64,000 nt of DNA, taken from positions 62,001-126,000 of the forward strand of contig JAFXAD010000058.1 in NCBI GenBank assembly GCA_017522065.1. The letters run 5' to 3'. Every line of letters begins with the position of its first letter. Position 1 is the stretch's first letter. Below the pieces are notes generated by a model, which did not search any database, was not told the origin of the DNA, and saw nothing but the letters and a program-made list of their open reading frames with translations. The position numbers and the translations under genes are program-made. Source of the DNA: Bacteroidales bacterium. GTDB taxonomy: Bacteria > Bacteroidota > Bacteroidia > Bacteroidales > P3. Below are positions 1 through 8,181 of the stretch, one piece after another.

Positions 1-1
1 G

Positions 2-1003
2 CAGATTGCACAGAAAGCGTTCGAAAATGAACAGCGAATCGAGGAAATTGGCTTGCAAGCGGCGACACAAGAGATGCAGAACGAGCTGACCAAGCGTCTG
101 CGAGCTGTCGAGGGTAACGCCTTAGAAACGGCTCGTATCGTCGAGCAAGAAGCACAACGGGAAGTGGCAATCAACAAGGCAAAGGCGATCTCCATACAAG
201 CAAGCAACTACGCCACGACCGAGGAATACCGCAAGGCACTTGCAGACGCTGAAGCTCAACTGCTGGAATCAGAGCAGAAAGCGGCTGACGCTGCTGCTAA
301 TGTGGCGCAAGCAATGGCAGACACCAAACAAGCGACTTACGACGCTGTTACGGGCATTGCTGACGCTTTCGGCAACGTCGCCGGAAATATGCAAAATCTC
401 TTTGAGACGTTAGCCGAAGAGGATAGCCGATATGCGGACTATGCCAACGCAATGGCATATCTGCAAATCCTTGTATCGACAGCCGTGTCAATTGCCAATG
501 CCATACAAGGAGCAACAGCAGCAGCAGCGGCTACGGGTGTGGCTGCTCCGTTCACGCTCCCTGCGTTCATTGCCGAGATGGTAGGTATCGTCACGGGTGC
601 AATAGCCGAGACTTCGGCATTAATTGTCAAGTCGAAGCAAAAACCCAAGTATGCCGACGGCGGCGTTGTGCATGGTGCTGGCACGGGAACGAGCGACAGC
701 ATAACGGCGCGTGTCTCTAACGGAGAGAGTATTCTGACCGCCAAAGCCACGGCAATGTTCTACGACCAGCTGTCTGCGATGAACGTCGCTGGCGGTGGAA
801 AGCCATTCGACAGACGTGGCGGTGCGGCATTCGCCCGTGGCGGTGTAGTATCTACATCGACAATCAGCGGAGGGCGACAGATGGCAGACATGGCGGACGC
901 TCTACGGGCAGCCGTGGCAGAGATGCACCCCGTTGTAAGTGTCAGAGAAATAACAAGTTTGCAAAATCACGTAATTGTCAAAGAAAATATCGCAAAACAA
1001 TGA
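2..1003 (+). CDS. Phage tail tape-measure protein, C-terminal part
   Basis: The frame is open from base 2, so the gene begins upstream of the window and only about the last 333 residues are seen. The first half is an Ala/Glu/Gln-rich coiled coil, as in tape-measure proteins that set tail length and sit in the tail tube. A hydrophobic Ala-rich segment follows (about residues 165-210). The C-terminal part carries a glycine-rich stretch with ADGGVVHGAGTGTSDS and ARVSNGE, a pattern I know from the ends of tape-measure proteins of Bacteroidales phages. The stop overlaps the next start (ATGA at 1000). The tape-measure call rests on this C-terminal pattern and on the downstream lysis genes. Confidence 0.72.
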   Translation, partial: QIAQKAFENEQRIEEIGLQAATQEMQNELTKRLRAVEGNALETARIVEQEAQREVAINKAKAISIQASNYATTEEYRKALADAEAQLLESEQKAADAAANVAQAMADTKQATYDAVTGIADAFGNVAGNMQNLFETLAEEDSRYADYANAMAYLQILVSTAVSIANAIQGATAAAAATGVAAPFTLPAFIAEMVGIVTGAIAETSALIVKSKQKPKYADGGVVHGAGTGTSDSITARVSNGESILTAKATAMFYDQLSAMNVAGGGKPFDRRGGAAFARGGVVSTSTISGGRQMADMADALRAAVAEMHPVVSVREITSLQNHVIVKENIAKQ

Positions 1004-1926
1004 GAACGTACACAGATAGCAATTTTACAATTGACTACCCCGATGAGGTAGTGCGAGTTGACGACCTCAACTATTGCCGACTCCGCTACGTAGGTCTTGG
1101 TAGAGGTGTAACAGTGACTTTCAGCGTCAACGTCGGAGGTCGAACATTGCAGTACACAACAGACAAGTCGTATGCAGTTATCATCGACATCTCCAACGCG
1201 CTGAAATTGTCGTCGTATGGCAATGTAGCCCTTTCGTTCGAGGGAACGGCTGTTGGTAGTGGCACATCGTACAGTGTCACAACGTCTGCAACTGTGGTAC
1301 TGACGCGAGGACGCACATTAGCCGAGTGGATACCTGCGAGCGGTCGAACAATATATGTTCCCGACGCAATAGGAGCGGTGGAAATTCCCGTCACGGCTTC
1401 GGCTGTCATCGACAACACAGCGGCGAATGTAGGCATCAACACACGTTCGACACTCAATCAGAGCGTAATATCTGTTATGTATGCAGCACAACGCGAGTTC
1501 GGCAACCGATACGCTCCCGAAATCGACCGATTGACCACTTTCGGCATTCGGCATATTGACTGCCTGCCCGACAACGGGGCAATAATTGCATGGTACGACA
1601 CTGACGGCTGCAAGCGTTACGCTCCCTGTAAGGTGGTACAAAATGAGAGCAACAGCGAAAGCGTATCATACAATCCTACAATTGCCACAATTCCGAGCGT
1701 AGGCAGACATGTTTTCGGCGCACACGAAAGCATAACGCTGTATTTCGACAATATCGAGCCGAGCGTCCGACTGCATGAAATAGCATACAGCGAGAGCGTC
1801 CGACTGCTGACGCTGGGAAATGCTGTCCGCTTCGACAATGCGTTGGAATTGCGCCCAGACTTTGACGCGCTCGCACTAAGACCCGACAAGGCTCAGAATT
1901 TCACACTAAAATTTTGGCTATCATGA
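1000..1926 (+). CDS. Phage structural protein of unknown function (tail/baseplate region)
   Basis: 308 residues, no signal peptide or membrane segment. The composition is Thr/Ser/Val-rich and looks beta-strand rich, as in tail or baseplate proteins. I recognise no named family. It is translationally coupled on both sides: its ATG overlaps the tape-measure stop as ATGA, and its stop overlaps the next ATG the same way. Its place directly after the tape measure suggests a distal tail or baseplate component, which is inference from gene order only. Confidence 0.7.
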   Translation: MRTYTDSNFTIDYPDEVVRVDDLNYCRLRYVGLGRGVTVTFSVNVGGRTLQYTTDKSYAVIIDISNALKLSSYGNVALSFEGTAVGSGTSYSVTTSATVVLTRGRTLAEWIPASGRTIYVPDAIGAVEIPVTASAVIDNTAANVGINTRSTLNQSVISVMYAAQREFGNRYAPEIDRLTTFGIRHIDCLPDNGAIIAWYDTDGCKRYAPCKVVQNESNSESVSYNPTIATIPSVGRHVFGAHESITLYFDNIEPSVRLHEIAYSESVRLLTLGNAVRFDNALELRPDFDALALRPDKAQNFTLKFWLS

Positions 1927-3587
1927 GAATATTGATAAACAGCACAGAATTAGACGTTACAGCAGGGCAGGACGTATCGTTCCACTTCGCCAACATGCGT
2001 TTCAGTGACGTTTTCGCCAATTCGTTTTCCACTGACTTCGACCTGCCATTGACGAGCAACAACATACGTGTCTTAGGCGTGTATGGACTGATAGACCGAC
2101 CGCAACAGCTGTTCGGCTCGCTCATAGAGTGCCAAGTATTGACCCGTGGCGAGAATCGACGCGGACGTATGCAGATTAATAGCATCAAGAACGGAGCTGT
2201 CAACGTCACGTTGTATATGTCGGAATTGCCGACAGAGTTGTCATTGCCATTGGCACGGCTTATCCCCGACACAGCGGCGACGATATACAGCTGGTTGGAT
2301 TGGGAGAGCAGAGCCTATGAAACGCCGTCGTCGTCAAGGGCATTCGATAACAAGACATACTACGACCGTGGCGACGGCATACCCGTAATGCCTAACGTCA
2401 AGTTGTCAGAGCTGTTTGCAAGGATAGCAACCGCAAGCGGCATGACGATAAACACGGGCGCACTCGCAGACTACCGTCTAATGTGCAGCCGTCTCGTAGT
2501 CTGTCCGCAGAACCAACGGCAAATTGCATTGTATCAGCTCCAAAATGTTGTAATGGAAAAAAAGATGTCCGGACAACATATCACAAACGAAATTGCGGAC
2601 GATCCCGTAGTCGTTAATGATGTGGCGATATATCCGACTAACTTTAATCGGAAATGCAGTGTAACGGTAGCAATTACGGCTGTATCGACAACGGGTTTGC
2701 CAAATGAATCTGTAACGCTATGGAAACGCCACAACGATGAATGGCAACAAATTCGGACATACTCTCCCGAAACGAGCAGTAGAGAGGAATATGTTACCAT
2801 AGAAGAGGGCGATGCAATAGGCGTGTCGTGTATTATGGGCGGATGGCTCATGGTAGACATGACAATCTCAGAGTACGAAATCCGTGAAGACGACTATGAC
2901 ACGAAGTTGACGCTGGACGTGGGTGCAGATTACAGCACCCCGTCATGGTACACGGGTGGAGGTGCATACGTCTACATTGGTATCATGTGCAACTTACCAC
3001 AGCTGACGGCGAAAGAACTGCTGTCGGCAATTGGCTGGCAGATTGGAAAGATAATCGAAGTCAACGACATGTCGCTGACGTATAACCAGCCGAACAGATA
3101 CGCAACCATCGACGCGGAAATTGTGTCGTATGCTCCGCAGAGCGACGCGCTCGGACGTGTCAACACGATTCAAGGTGCGGACGGTGGGCAGCTTGCGAAG
3201 TTCTACATCGACGCAGTTCTGCAAGCGGAAAAGGTGTTCCACAAATCGCCGTTCGTGTCGCTTGCCACGGCATTGCATGGAGACAACATGCAGTGGGCAA
3301 TAATTGACTTATTCGAGCGTACCGAGCCGTTCGACTTCGTAGGTGTAGACGGTGGAGTTCTAACCGTGGCAGCGTCGTCGGGTACAACGTCATATCTGAC
3401 AGCGCCAACGGCTGTGTCATTCCTCGGTGTCGATGCGCTGGCGTTCGTCATGGAAATTGAGGGCGTGACGCTATCAGACATTACACACCTCGATTACGTC
3501 GTCATCAATTCGCACACCTACATGGTCGAGCAGGGCGACACTGACGAGTTAACCGGCATGACAACTTTTAAAGCTCTATTGATATGA
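1923..3587 (+). CDS. Phage tail/baseplate-region protein of unknown function
   Basis: 554 residues from the ATG at 1923. A TTG nine bases upstream is in frame, but the ATGA overlap with the preceding stop makes 1923 the better start. The N-terminus (MRILINSTELDVTAGQDVSF) followed by FANSFSTDFDLPLTSNN resembles large proteins that lie between tape measure and lysis genes in Bacteroidales prophages. Mixed alpha/beta with no membrane segments. Probably a baseplate or tail-tip component; no catalytic motif seen. It overlaps the next gene by ATGA at 3584. Confidence 0.7.
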   Translation: MRILINSTELDVTAGQDVSFHFANMRFSDVFANSFSTDFDLPLTSNNIRVLGVYGLIDRPQQLFGSLIECQVLTRGENRRGRMQINSIKNGAVNVTLYMSELPTELSLPLARLIPDTAATIYSWLDWESRAYETPSSSRAFDNKTYYDRGDGIPVMPNVKLSELFARIATASGMTINTGALADYRLMCSRLVVCPQNQRQIALYQLQNVVMEKKMSGQHITNEIADDPVVVNDVAIYPTNFNRKCSVTVAITAVSTTGLPNESVTLWKRHNDEWQQIRTYSPETSSREEYVTIEEGDAIGVSCIMGGWLMVDMTISEYEIREDDYDTKLTLDVGADYSTPSWYTGGGAYVYIGIMCNLPQLTAKELLSAIGWQIGKIIEVNDMSLTYNQPNRYATIDAEIVSYAPQSDALGRVNTIQGADGGQLAKFYIDAVLQAEKVFHKSPFVSLATALHGDNMQWAIIDLFERTEPFDFVGVDGGVLTVAASSGTTSYLTAPTAVSFLGVDALAFVMEIEGVTLSDITHLDYVVINSHTYMVEQGDTDELTGMTTFKALLI

Positions 3588-3835
3588 AAAGCAGTGTTCT
3601 ATTCGCAATTACGACGCTATTCGCCATAGCGTTATTCGTCGGTGGATTTTTCGTTCCGCCAATGGGAGTTATCGACGGCAGCGTGCTGAAAGCTGGCGGC
3701 ATTCTGTTGGGTTTTGGCAGTGTCGCCCAAGTTCCGGAGTTGGCACGACGTGGAACTGACGTTAAGTTTCAACACGGACAGACAAGTCTGTCAGTTAACA
3801 ATCCCGACAAGGAGGACAACAATGGCACGAATTGA
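3584..3835 (+). CDS. Small membrane protein, probable holin
   Basis: 83 residues. Two hydrophobic segments (about residues 5-25 and 34-50) separated by a short loop with Pro-Pro, then a polar C-terminal tail rich in Asn, Asp and Gln. Size, topology and position directly before an endolysin fit a class II type holin, which permeabilises the inner membrane so that the lysin can act. The start overlaps the previous stop (ATGA) and its 3' end overlaps the endolysin start by 14 bases. No family-specific motif is seen, so the call rests on topology and neighbours. Confidence 0.55.
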   Translation: MKSSVLFAITTLFAIALFVGGFFVPPMGVIDGSVLKAGGILLGFGSVAQVPELARRGTDVKFQHGQTSLSVNNPDKEDNNGTN

Positions 3836-4388
3836 AGTTTTAGCTCCATTCATTTTGTCGTTCGAGGGTGGCTACTGTAACCGTAAGAACGATAAAGGTG
3901 GTCCGACTAACAAGGGTGTTACAATAGCAACATGGCGCAGGGTAGGCTACGACAAAGACGGCGACGGCGACATTGACGTTGCAGACCTCAAACTAATTAC
4001 AGATGATGAAGCCGTCAACGCCGTGCTTCGTCCGCATTATTGGAATAGGTGGAAAGCCGACCAAATAAAGAGCCAATCGCTGGCGAATATACTTGTGGAT
4101 TGGGTGTGGGGTAGCGGCAAGTGGGGCATTGTATACCCTCAGCGCATGCTGGGCGTAAAAGCCGACGGCATTGTTGGAGTTAAGACGCTCGCAGCACTTA
4201 ACGGTACAAACCACGAGGAATTCTTCAACCTATTAAAGAAACGTCGGGAGGAACACTTTAAAGCCATCGTGAAGAATGACCCGACACAACAGGAAAATCT
4301 CAAAGGCTGGCTTCGCCGGCTTAGCTGCATCAAATGGTGCGAGTTGAAAGATAACCGAGGAAAAACAATCAAATTCTCAGATAGATGA
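3822..4388 (+). CDS. GH108 N-acetylmuramidase endolysin
   Basis: 188 residues from ATG 3822, which has a strong AAGGAGG site about 7 bases upstream, rare in this window; this site decides the start. The N-terminus [11 protein letters not shown] contains the Glu-Gly-Gly signature of glycosyl hydrolase family 108 (catalytic Glu15), followed by GGPTNKGVT. The C-terminal half has the peptidoglycan-binding repeat typical of these enzymes ([15 protein letters not shown]). Such enzymes cleave the glycan strands of peptidoglycan at phage lysis. There is no signal peptide, so release through a holin is expected, and a holin candidate lies directly upstream. The insert [14 protein letters not shown] looks like an EF-hand type calcium loop. 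Confidence 0.88.
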   Translation: MARIEVLAPFILSFEGGYCNRKNDKGGPTNKGVTIATWRRVGYDKDGDGDIDVADLKLITDDEAVNAVLRPHYWNRWKADQIKSQSLANILVDWVWGSGKWGIVYPQRMLGVKADGIVGVKTLAALNGTNHEEFFNLLKKRREEHFKAIVKNDPTQQENLKGWLRRLSCIKWCELKDNRGKTIKFSDR

Positions 4389-4783
4389 AAACAAAATTAT
4401 TGATACTTGCCATTATAGCAGTGTGTTCGGCATCGTGTAGGAGCGTCCGCACGATCACTGTTGACAAGCCTATCTATATACATGATACTCTGCATACAGA
4501 GAGCGTCCGCGTCGATAGCGTAGAGGTTACCAAGTGGCATACGGAATACATGCAGGGCGACACGGTACGGCTCATTGATAGTGTGTATATCCGACAGACG
4601 AGTTATAAGCACGACACTATCAGAGAAATACAAGAAAAACCCGTCGAGGTGGAAAAGGTCGTCGAGGTGGAGCGAAAGCAAACAAAATTACATAAAATAA
4701 TGATTGGCAGCGGTGTGGCGTTGTGGCTGATAGTGTTCGTCGTGGCGACGGGCGTAATTTTGCGGAAATTAGAACGAAGATAG
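4385..4783 (+). CDS. Probable unimolecular spanin (lipoprotein with C-terminal membrane segment)
   Basis: 132 residues. The N-terminus is a lipoprotein signal with lipobox ending at Cys18 (CSASC). The middle is a charged periplasmic segment with repeated HDT, VDS and VEV motifs and predicted coiled-coil character. Residues about 105-126 form one transmembrane helix, followed by the basic tail RKLERR. An outer-membrane lipid anchor plus an inner-membrane helix in one small protein is the architecture of u-spanins such as phage T1 gp11, which disrupt the outer membrane in the last step of lysis. It starts inside the endolysin stop (ATGA at 4385) and a terminator follows, so it closes the lysis operon. 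The spanin role is inferred from topology and position. Confidence 0.65.
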   Translation: MKTKLLILAIIAVCSASCRSVRTITVDKPIYIHDTLHTESVRVDSVEVTKWHTEYMQGDTVRLIDSVYIRQTSYKHDTIREIQEKPVEVEKVVEVERKQTKLHKIMIGSGVALWLIVFVVATGVILRKLERR

Positions 4784-4806
4784 TACTTTTTTGCATAGAT
4801 TTGTTG

Positions 4807-4836
4807 AGTTGCGGAATTTCTTCCGCAACTTTTTTT
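4807..4836 (+). terminator. Rho-independent terminator after the lysis cassette
   Basis: Stem AGTTGCGGAA, loop TTTC, TTCCGCAACT, then a run of Ts. It ends the tail-lysis transcription unit 24 bases after the spanin stop. Confidence 0.85.
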
Positions 4837-4911
4837 GTTTTGTAAGTATGTAAAACTTAACGTTTTAACTTGCTTTTAAAATCTTTTAACAATTTTATTA
4901 TCATACAAAAC

Positions 4912-4940
4912 TTGTATAAACAAAAAATGTTGTATATTTG
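4912..4940 (+). promoter_or_regulatory. Bacteroidota-type promoter for the small prophage genes
   Basis: A TTG at 4912-4914 is followed after 18 nt by TATATTTG at 4933-4940, matching the -33/-7 pattern of the phylum. It lies about 40 bases before the start at 4980. Confidence 0.6.
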
Positions 4941-4979
4941 CAACCGAAAGTTAACAAAGAAACAACAAAATTAAAAATC

Positions 4980-5213
4980 ATGAAAAGTTATATTGAAAAT
5001 TACGAAGTTAAAGAACGCAAAAGTAGTGTATGTTATGAAGTTCTTTATAATAATGAAGACACTATCGAAGTAACGAGCGATTACAACAGAGCTATCAAAA
5101 AAGCAAAAGAATGCGCAAAATGCAACGATAGCAATGGGGATTTTTACGTAGTCAATGCCATTTGTGGTGAAAATGTAATGCATATCGTATCTTATCACGT
5201 TTGCAGAAAATAA
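4980..5213 (+). CDS. Small prophage protein of unknown function
   Basis: 77 residues from ATG 4980, the first ATG after the promoter at 4912-4940. Lys/Glu-rich and soluble, with three Cys near the C-terminus. No family recognised. It is the first of four small same-strand genes between the lysis terminator and the prophage end. Confidence 0.6.
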   Translation: MKSYIENYEVKERKSSVCYEVLYNNEDTIEVTSDYNRAIKKAKECAKCNDSNGDFYVVNAICGENVMHIVSYHVCRK

Positions 5214-5253
5214 TCAAAGAAAATCATTAATAAACCAATCAAAAATCAATATC

Positions 5254-5406
5254 ATGGAACGGAAAATAGTATACATCTTAATTAATGCCAAAGGCGAAAG
5301 GCTTTATCAGTACCCTGCAACAGAATACTTAGACCTAATCGAACGATGCAAATTAGATGCTGTTAATAAGGGTATCAATTGCAGAATCGCAACAATGGAA
5401 ATGTAA
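5254..5406 (+). CDS. Small prophage protein, 50 aa
   Basis: 50 residues starting MERKIVYILINAKGERLYQ. Its leader is A-rich and nearly identical, over the last 19 bases including the ATG, to the leader of the next gene, which supports translation. No family recognised. It is second in the row of four small genes. Confidence 0.5.
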   Translation: MERKIVYILINAKGERLYQYPATEYLDLIERCKLDAVNKGINCRIATMEM

Positions 5407-5422
5407 ATCAAAAATCAGAATC

Positions 5423-5554
5423 ATGAAAATAGCAGTTATAACGAAGAATGGCAATGAATGGAGCGTCGAGGGTATATCTTTCCCGACCGTGAATGATGCA
5501 ATTGCATACTGCAATCAAAACAACATGTACGCCAAAATCGAATTATATAAATAA
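5423..5554 (+). CDS. Small prophage protein, 43 aa
   Basis: 43 residues from ATG 5423 (MKIAVITKNGNEWSVEG). An in-frame start at 5357 would overlap the previous gene and is not preferred. The leader ATCAAAAATCAGAATCATG matches that of the gene before it. No family recognised. Confidence 0.5.
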   Translation: MKIAVITKNGNEWSVEGISFPTVNDAIAYCNQNNMYAKIELYK

Positions 5555-5558
5555 GAAA

Positions 5559-5768
5559 ATGACCATGAAAAAATCAACCACATTACTCGACCAGCTCAAA
5601 GCCGCAAGAATGGAAAAAGGCTATTCGCAGGAACGCACAGCGCACGAATGCGGAATGACAACTACCAACTACGCCCGTATCGAACGCGGCGACAATGGCA
5701 CGACAATTGCGACGTTCGAACGCATAGCCAACGCCCTCGGCTGTCGTCTGACGCTGGAAAAGATGTAA
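5559..5768 (+). CDS. XRE-family helix-turn-helix regulator
   Basis: 69 residues from ATG 5559 (a second ATG lies at 5565). Nearly the whole protein is one HTH_3 domain: QLKAARMEKGYSQERTAHECG, then a turn and the recognition helix TTTNYARIERGDN, then FERIANALGC. Such proteins are phage repressors or antitoxin-like DNA-binding proteins. No toxin partner is adjacent, so a regulator of the neighbouring small prophage genes is the simpler reading. It is the last gene before the tRNA-Gln. Confidence 0.8.
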   Translation: MTMKKSTTLLDQLKAARMEKGYSQERTAHECGMTTTNYARIERGDNGTTIATFERIANALGCRLTLEKM

Positions 5769-5875
5769 AAGCATTGCGAAAAAGGGTAGAATCTACCAAT
5801 GGTAGAATTTACCCATAATTTATTGTCAATGCGAAAAAGCAAAGCAAAAACGACCAATTAAAGACCAAAAAACGA

Positions 5876-5910
5876 CCAAAAAACGACCACATTTGTGCGG
5901 TCGTTTTTTT
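5876..5910. terminator. Bidirectional terminator at the prophage end
   Basis: A-rich tract, AAACGACC, short loop containing ACATTTGTGC, GGTCGTTT, then a T run. The A and T tracts let it work on both strands, for the XRE gene and the tRNA-Gln. The left arm is part of three direct copies of AAACGACCA, so alternative hairpins are possible. Confidence 0.7.
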
Positions 5911-5930
5911 GTTTTTGTGGCTCGTTGTGG

Positions 5931-5962
5931 CACGGCAATTTGTAACTTGCTGAATTGCCGTG
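5931..5962. repeat. 10-bp perfect inverted repeat beside the tRNA-Gln 3' end
   Basis: CACGGCAATT at 5931-5940 and AATTGCCGTG at 5953-5962 with a 12-nt spacer. There is no T run, so it is not a typical terminator. It lies 8 bases from the tRNA 3' end on the prophage side and could be a site for recombination proteins or an RNA hairpin. Confidence 0.6.
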
Positions 5963-5970
5963 TTGTTTGT

Positions 5971-6040
5971 TGTCCCACAAGGATTCGAACCTTGGCAAGC
6001 AGAACCAAAATCTGATGTGCTACCATTACACCATGGGACA
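5971..6040 (-). tRNA. tRNA-Gln (anticodon TTG)
   Basis: Reading the minus strand, the acceptor arms TGTCCCA and TGGGACA pair, the T arm is CAAGG-TTCGAAT-CCTTG, and the anticodon loop is TTTTGGT with anticodon TTG. CCA is not encoded. The 3' end faces the prophage, the usual arrangement for a tRNA used as an integration site. Confidence 0.95.
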
Positions 6041-6064
6041 ATCGTGATTTGCGAAAATCGGCTG

Positions 6065-6096
6065 CAAAAGTACTACTTTTTCGTGGTGTGGGCAAA
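6065..6096 (-). promoter_or_regulatory. Promoter of tRNA-Gln
   Basis: On the minus strand, TTTG (6093-6096), 20 nt, TACTTTTG (6065-6072), about 25 nt before the tRNA 5' end. Confidence 0.75.
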
Positions 6097-6160
6097 TTTT
6101 TTTTGCCTTTTAGGGTGATTGTCGCTAATAAAAAACTGTGTGCGTTGTTGTTATGTAGTA

Positions 6161-8026
6161 CTAATTTCCTTTGAACGGGAGCTTGATTGAAGGCAGTTCG
6201 ATGGAGCGGAAGGAGGAGAAAAGTCCGGATTTCGTGTCGTCTTGTTTGCCAAAAATGTCGACAATCAAGTCCTTGTATTTGTTCTGAAGCAGCGAGCGTC
6301 TGAGCTTGAGCGTCGGAGAGAGGAGACCGTTGGTAGTGTTCCACTCTTCGCTGACGAGCTTGAATTTCTTGATTTGCTCGTGGGGTGCAAACTCTTTATT
6401 GTATACATCGATGACTTCCTGCATTTTCTTGTTGACTTCGGGCAGTGAGATGAGCTGCTGGTTGTCGCGGTAGTGGAGATGGTGCTTGAGTGCCCAGTAG
6501 TGCAGAGTGTTGAAGTTGGGTGAGACGATGGCTGCTGCTATCTTCTGGTTCTCGCCTATAACCATGACTTGGTCGATATACTCCGATTCGCGCAGCTTGT
6601 TCTCGATGACCTGCGGGGCGACATATTTGCCTGCAGAGAGCTTGAAGATGTCCTTTTTGCGGTCGGTGATTTTGAGGTAGCGTCCGGCGATGATTTTTCC
6701 GATGTCGCCTGTATGGAACCAGCCGTCGGGGTCGATGACCTCGGAGGTGTATTGTGGGTCTTTGTAGTATCCAAGCATGACGTGCGGGCCACGGGTGAGG
6801 ATTTCGCCATCTTCGGCAATAATCATCTCTGTTCCTGACAGCATGGGTCCAACGGTTCCGTAGCGGACGAGGCCGTCGACGGGGTTGTTGACGGCAATCA
6901 CAGGAGAGGTCTCGGAGAGTCCGTAGCCTTCATAGATGTTCATGCCTGCTGCACTGAAGAGGCGGACAAGACGTTCGGGGATGCTGCTGCCTCCGCTGAT
7001 GATAATCATGCGGTTGCCACCGAATTTCTCGCGCCAGTGGCGGTAAACCATCTTGTCGTAGAACCATTGCATGATTTGGTACCATAGTGATACTTTGCGG
7101 ATGATGCCGTTGTCGTAGCGCATGCCGTGCTTGAAGGCCCGGAAATAGATGGCTTTCTTGAGGGCAGGGAAGTCTTTGCCGGCGGCATAGAGTTTGTCGT
7201 AGAACATTTCGAGGACGCGCGGCACGGCGCAGAAACCTCCGCACTGGATGTCGAGCATGTCGCGTTGCAGAGTGCCCATGCTTTCGGCGTAGTAGATGCT
7301 GCATCCGAGGTATTGGAAGTGGTAGTTCATGGAGCGCTCGAAGACGTGGTTGAGCGGGAGGAAGGATAGGACACGGGTGTCGGGGGTCATTGGGTTGACC
7401 TTGGCATGGGCGAGGAAATTGGAGCAGATGTTGCGGTGGCTAAGCATCACGCCTTTGGGGTCGCCCGTGGTGCCGCTTGTATAGATAAGGGTGAGCCAGT
7501 CGTCTGGCTTGGTTTGTTCTTTTCTTTGTTCGAGTTCGGCGAGGTGTTTATCGCGGCTGGCGATGCCGAGTTTCAGAATCTCGAGGGTGCGGTGTTCGCC
7601 TTCGATGGCAGCGAGGGTGTAAATGTCGGGCTTGGTCTCGAGTTGTTGCAGAGCCGGTTTGATGCGGTTTAGCAAAACTTTGCTGCTTACCAGAATGAGT
7701 TTAGCCTCGCTGTGGCGGAAGATATGCACGTAGTTTTCGGTCGAGAGGGTGGGGTAGACGGGCACATGGATGGCACCCATGAGGGCCAATGCCATATCCA
7801 TGAAGTTCCACTCGGGGCAGTTGTTAGAGATGGTGATTACGCGGTCGCCAGGCTGTATGCCGAGTTCCATAAGGCCATAGGCCATGAAGTGGGCGTATTT
7901 GTAATAGTCGTGCGAGCTGTATCGGACCCATTCGCCGTTGACTTTGCCGGCGAGGAGGTCGTCCTTAGGATGGTTTACGACGACGTGGTCCAAGAGGTCG
8001 AACAAACGTGTGATTTCGATTTGCAT
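6161..8026 (-). CDS. Long-chain-fatty-acid-CoA ligase (AMP-forming)
   Basis: 621 residues, full length for bacterial FadD-like enzymes. Activates fatty acids with ATP to acyl-AMP and then acyl-CoA in the cytoplasm or at the inner membrane. The P-loop motif YTSGTTGDPKGVMLSH is at residues 182-197. Later motifs include YGLSETSP, the core GWFHTGDIG, and TDRKKDIFKLSAGKYVAP, which carries the hinge. The ATG at 8026 starts the conserved N-terminus. Transcribed away from mfd in the same direction with a 155-base gap that holds a probable -7 element (TATCTTTG on the minus strand, 8123-8130). The exact substrate chain length cannot be read from sequence. Confidence 0.9.
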   Translation of the reverse strand: MQIEITRLFDLLDHVVVNHPKDDLLAGKVNGEWVRYSSHDYYKYAHFMAYGLMELGIQPGDRVITISNNCPEWNFMDMALALMGAIHVPVYPTLSTENYVHIFRHSEAKLILVSSKVLLNRIKPALQQLETKPDIYTLAAIEGEHRTLEILKLGIASRDKHLAELEQRKEQTKPDDWLTLIYTSGTTGDPKGVMLSHRNICSNFLAHAKVNPMTPDTRVLSFLPLNHVFERSMNYHFQYLGCSIYYAESMGTLQRDMLDIQCGGFCAVPRVLEMFYDKLYAAGKDFPALKKAIYFRAFKHGMRYDNGIIRKVSLWYQIMQWFYDKMVYRHWREKFGGNRMIIISGGSSIPERLVRLFSAAGMNIYEGYGLSETSPVIAVNNPVDGLVRYGTVGPMLSGTEMIIAEDGEILTRGPHVMLGYYKDPQYTSEVIDPDGWFHTGDIGKIIAGRYLKITDRKKDIFKLSAGKYVAPQVIENKLRESEYIDQVMVIGENQKIAAAIVSPNFNTLHYWALKHHLHYRDNQQLISLPEVNKKMQEVIDVYNKEFAPHEQIKKFKLVSEEWNTTNGLLSPTLKLRRSLLQNKYKDLIVDIFGKQDDTKSGLFSSFRSIELPSIKLPFKGN

Positions 8027-8181
8027 GATTAATTTGAGAATAAAGAGATGATGTTGTTAATATATTGAGTGAGTGATGATAGAATAAGATGGTAGTTTAA
8101 ATATCGTAATCGTTGTAAATTGCAAAGATAGAAAAAAACTTATAAAGTATAGTTAAGTTTGCTTTTTTTGTTGTTGTGGGA

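Noticed and set aside
5826-6344. Minus-strand frame across the tRNA-Gln
   Set aside because: It runs through the tRNA, its promoter and a terminator, so it is not a coding region.
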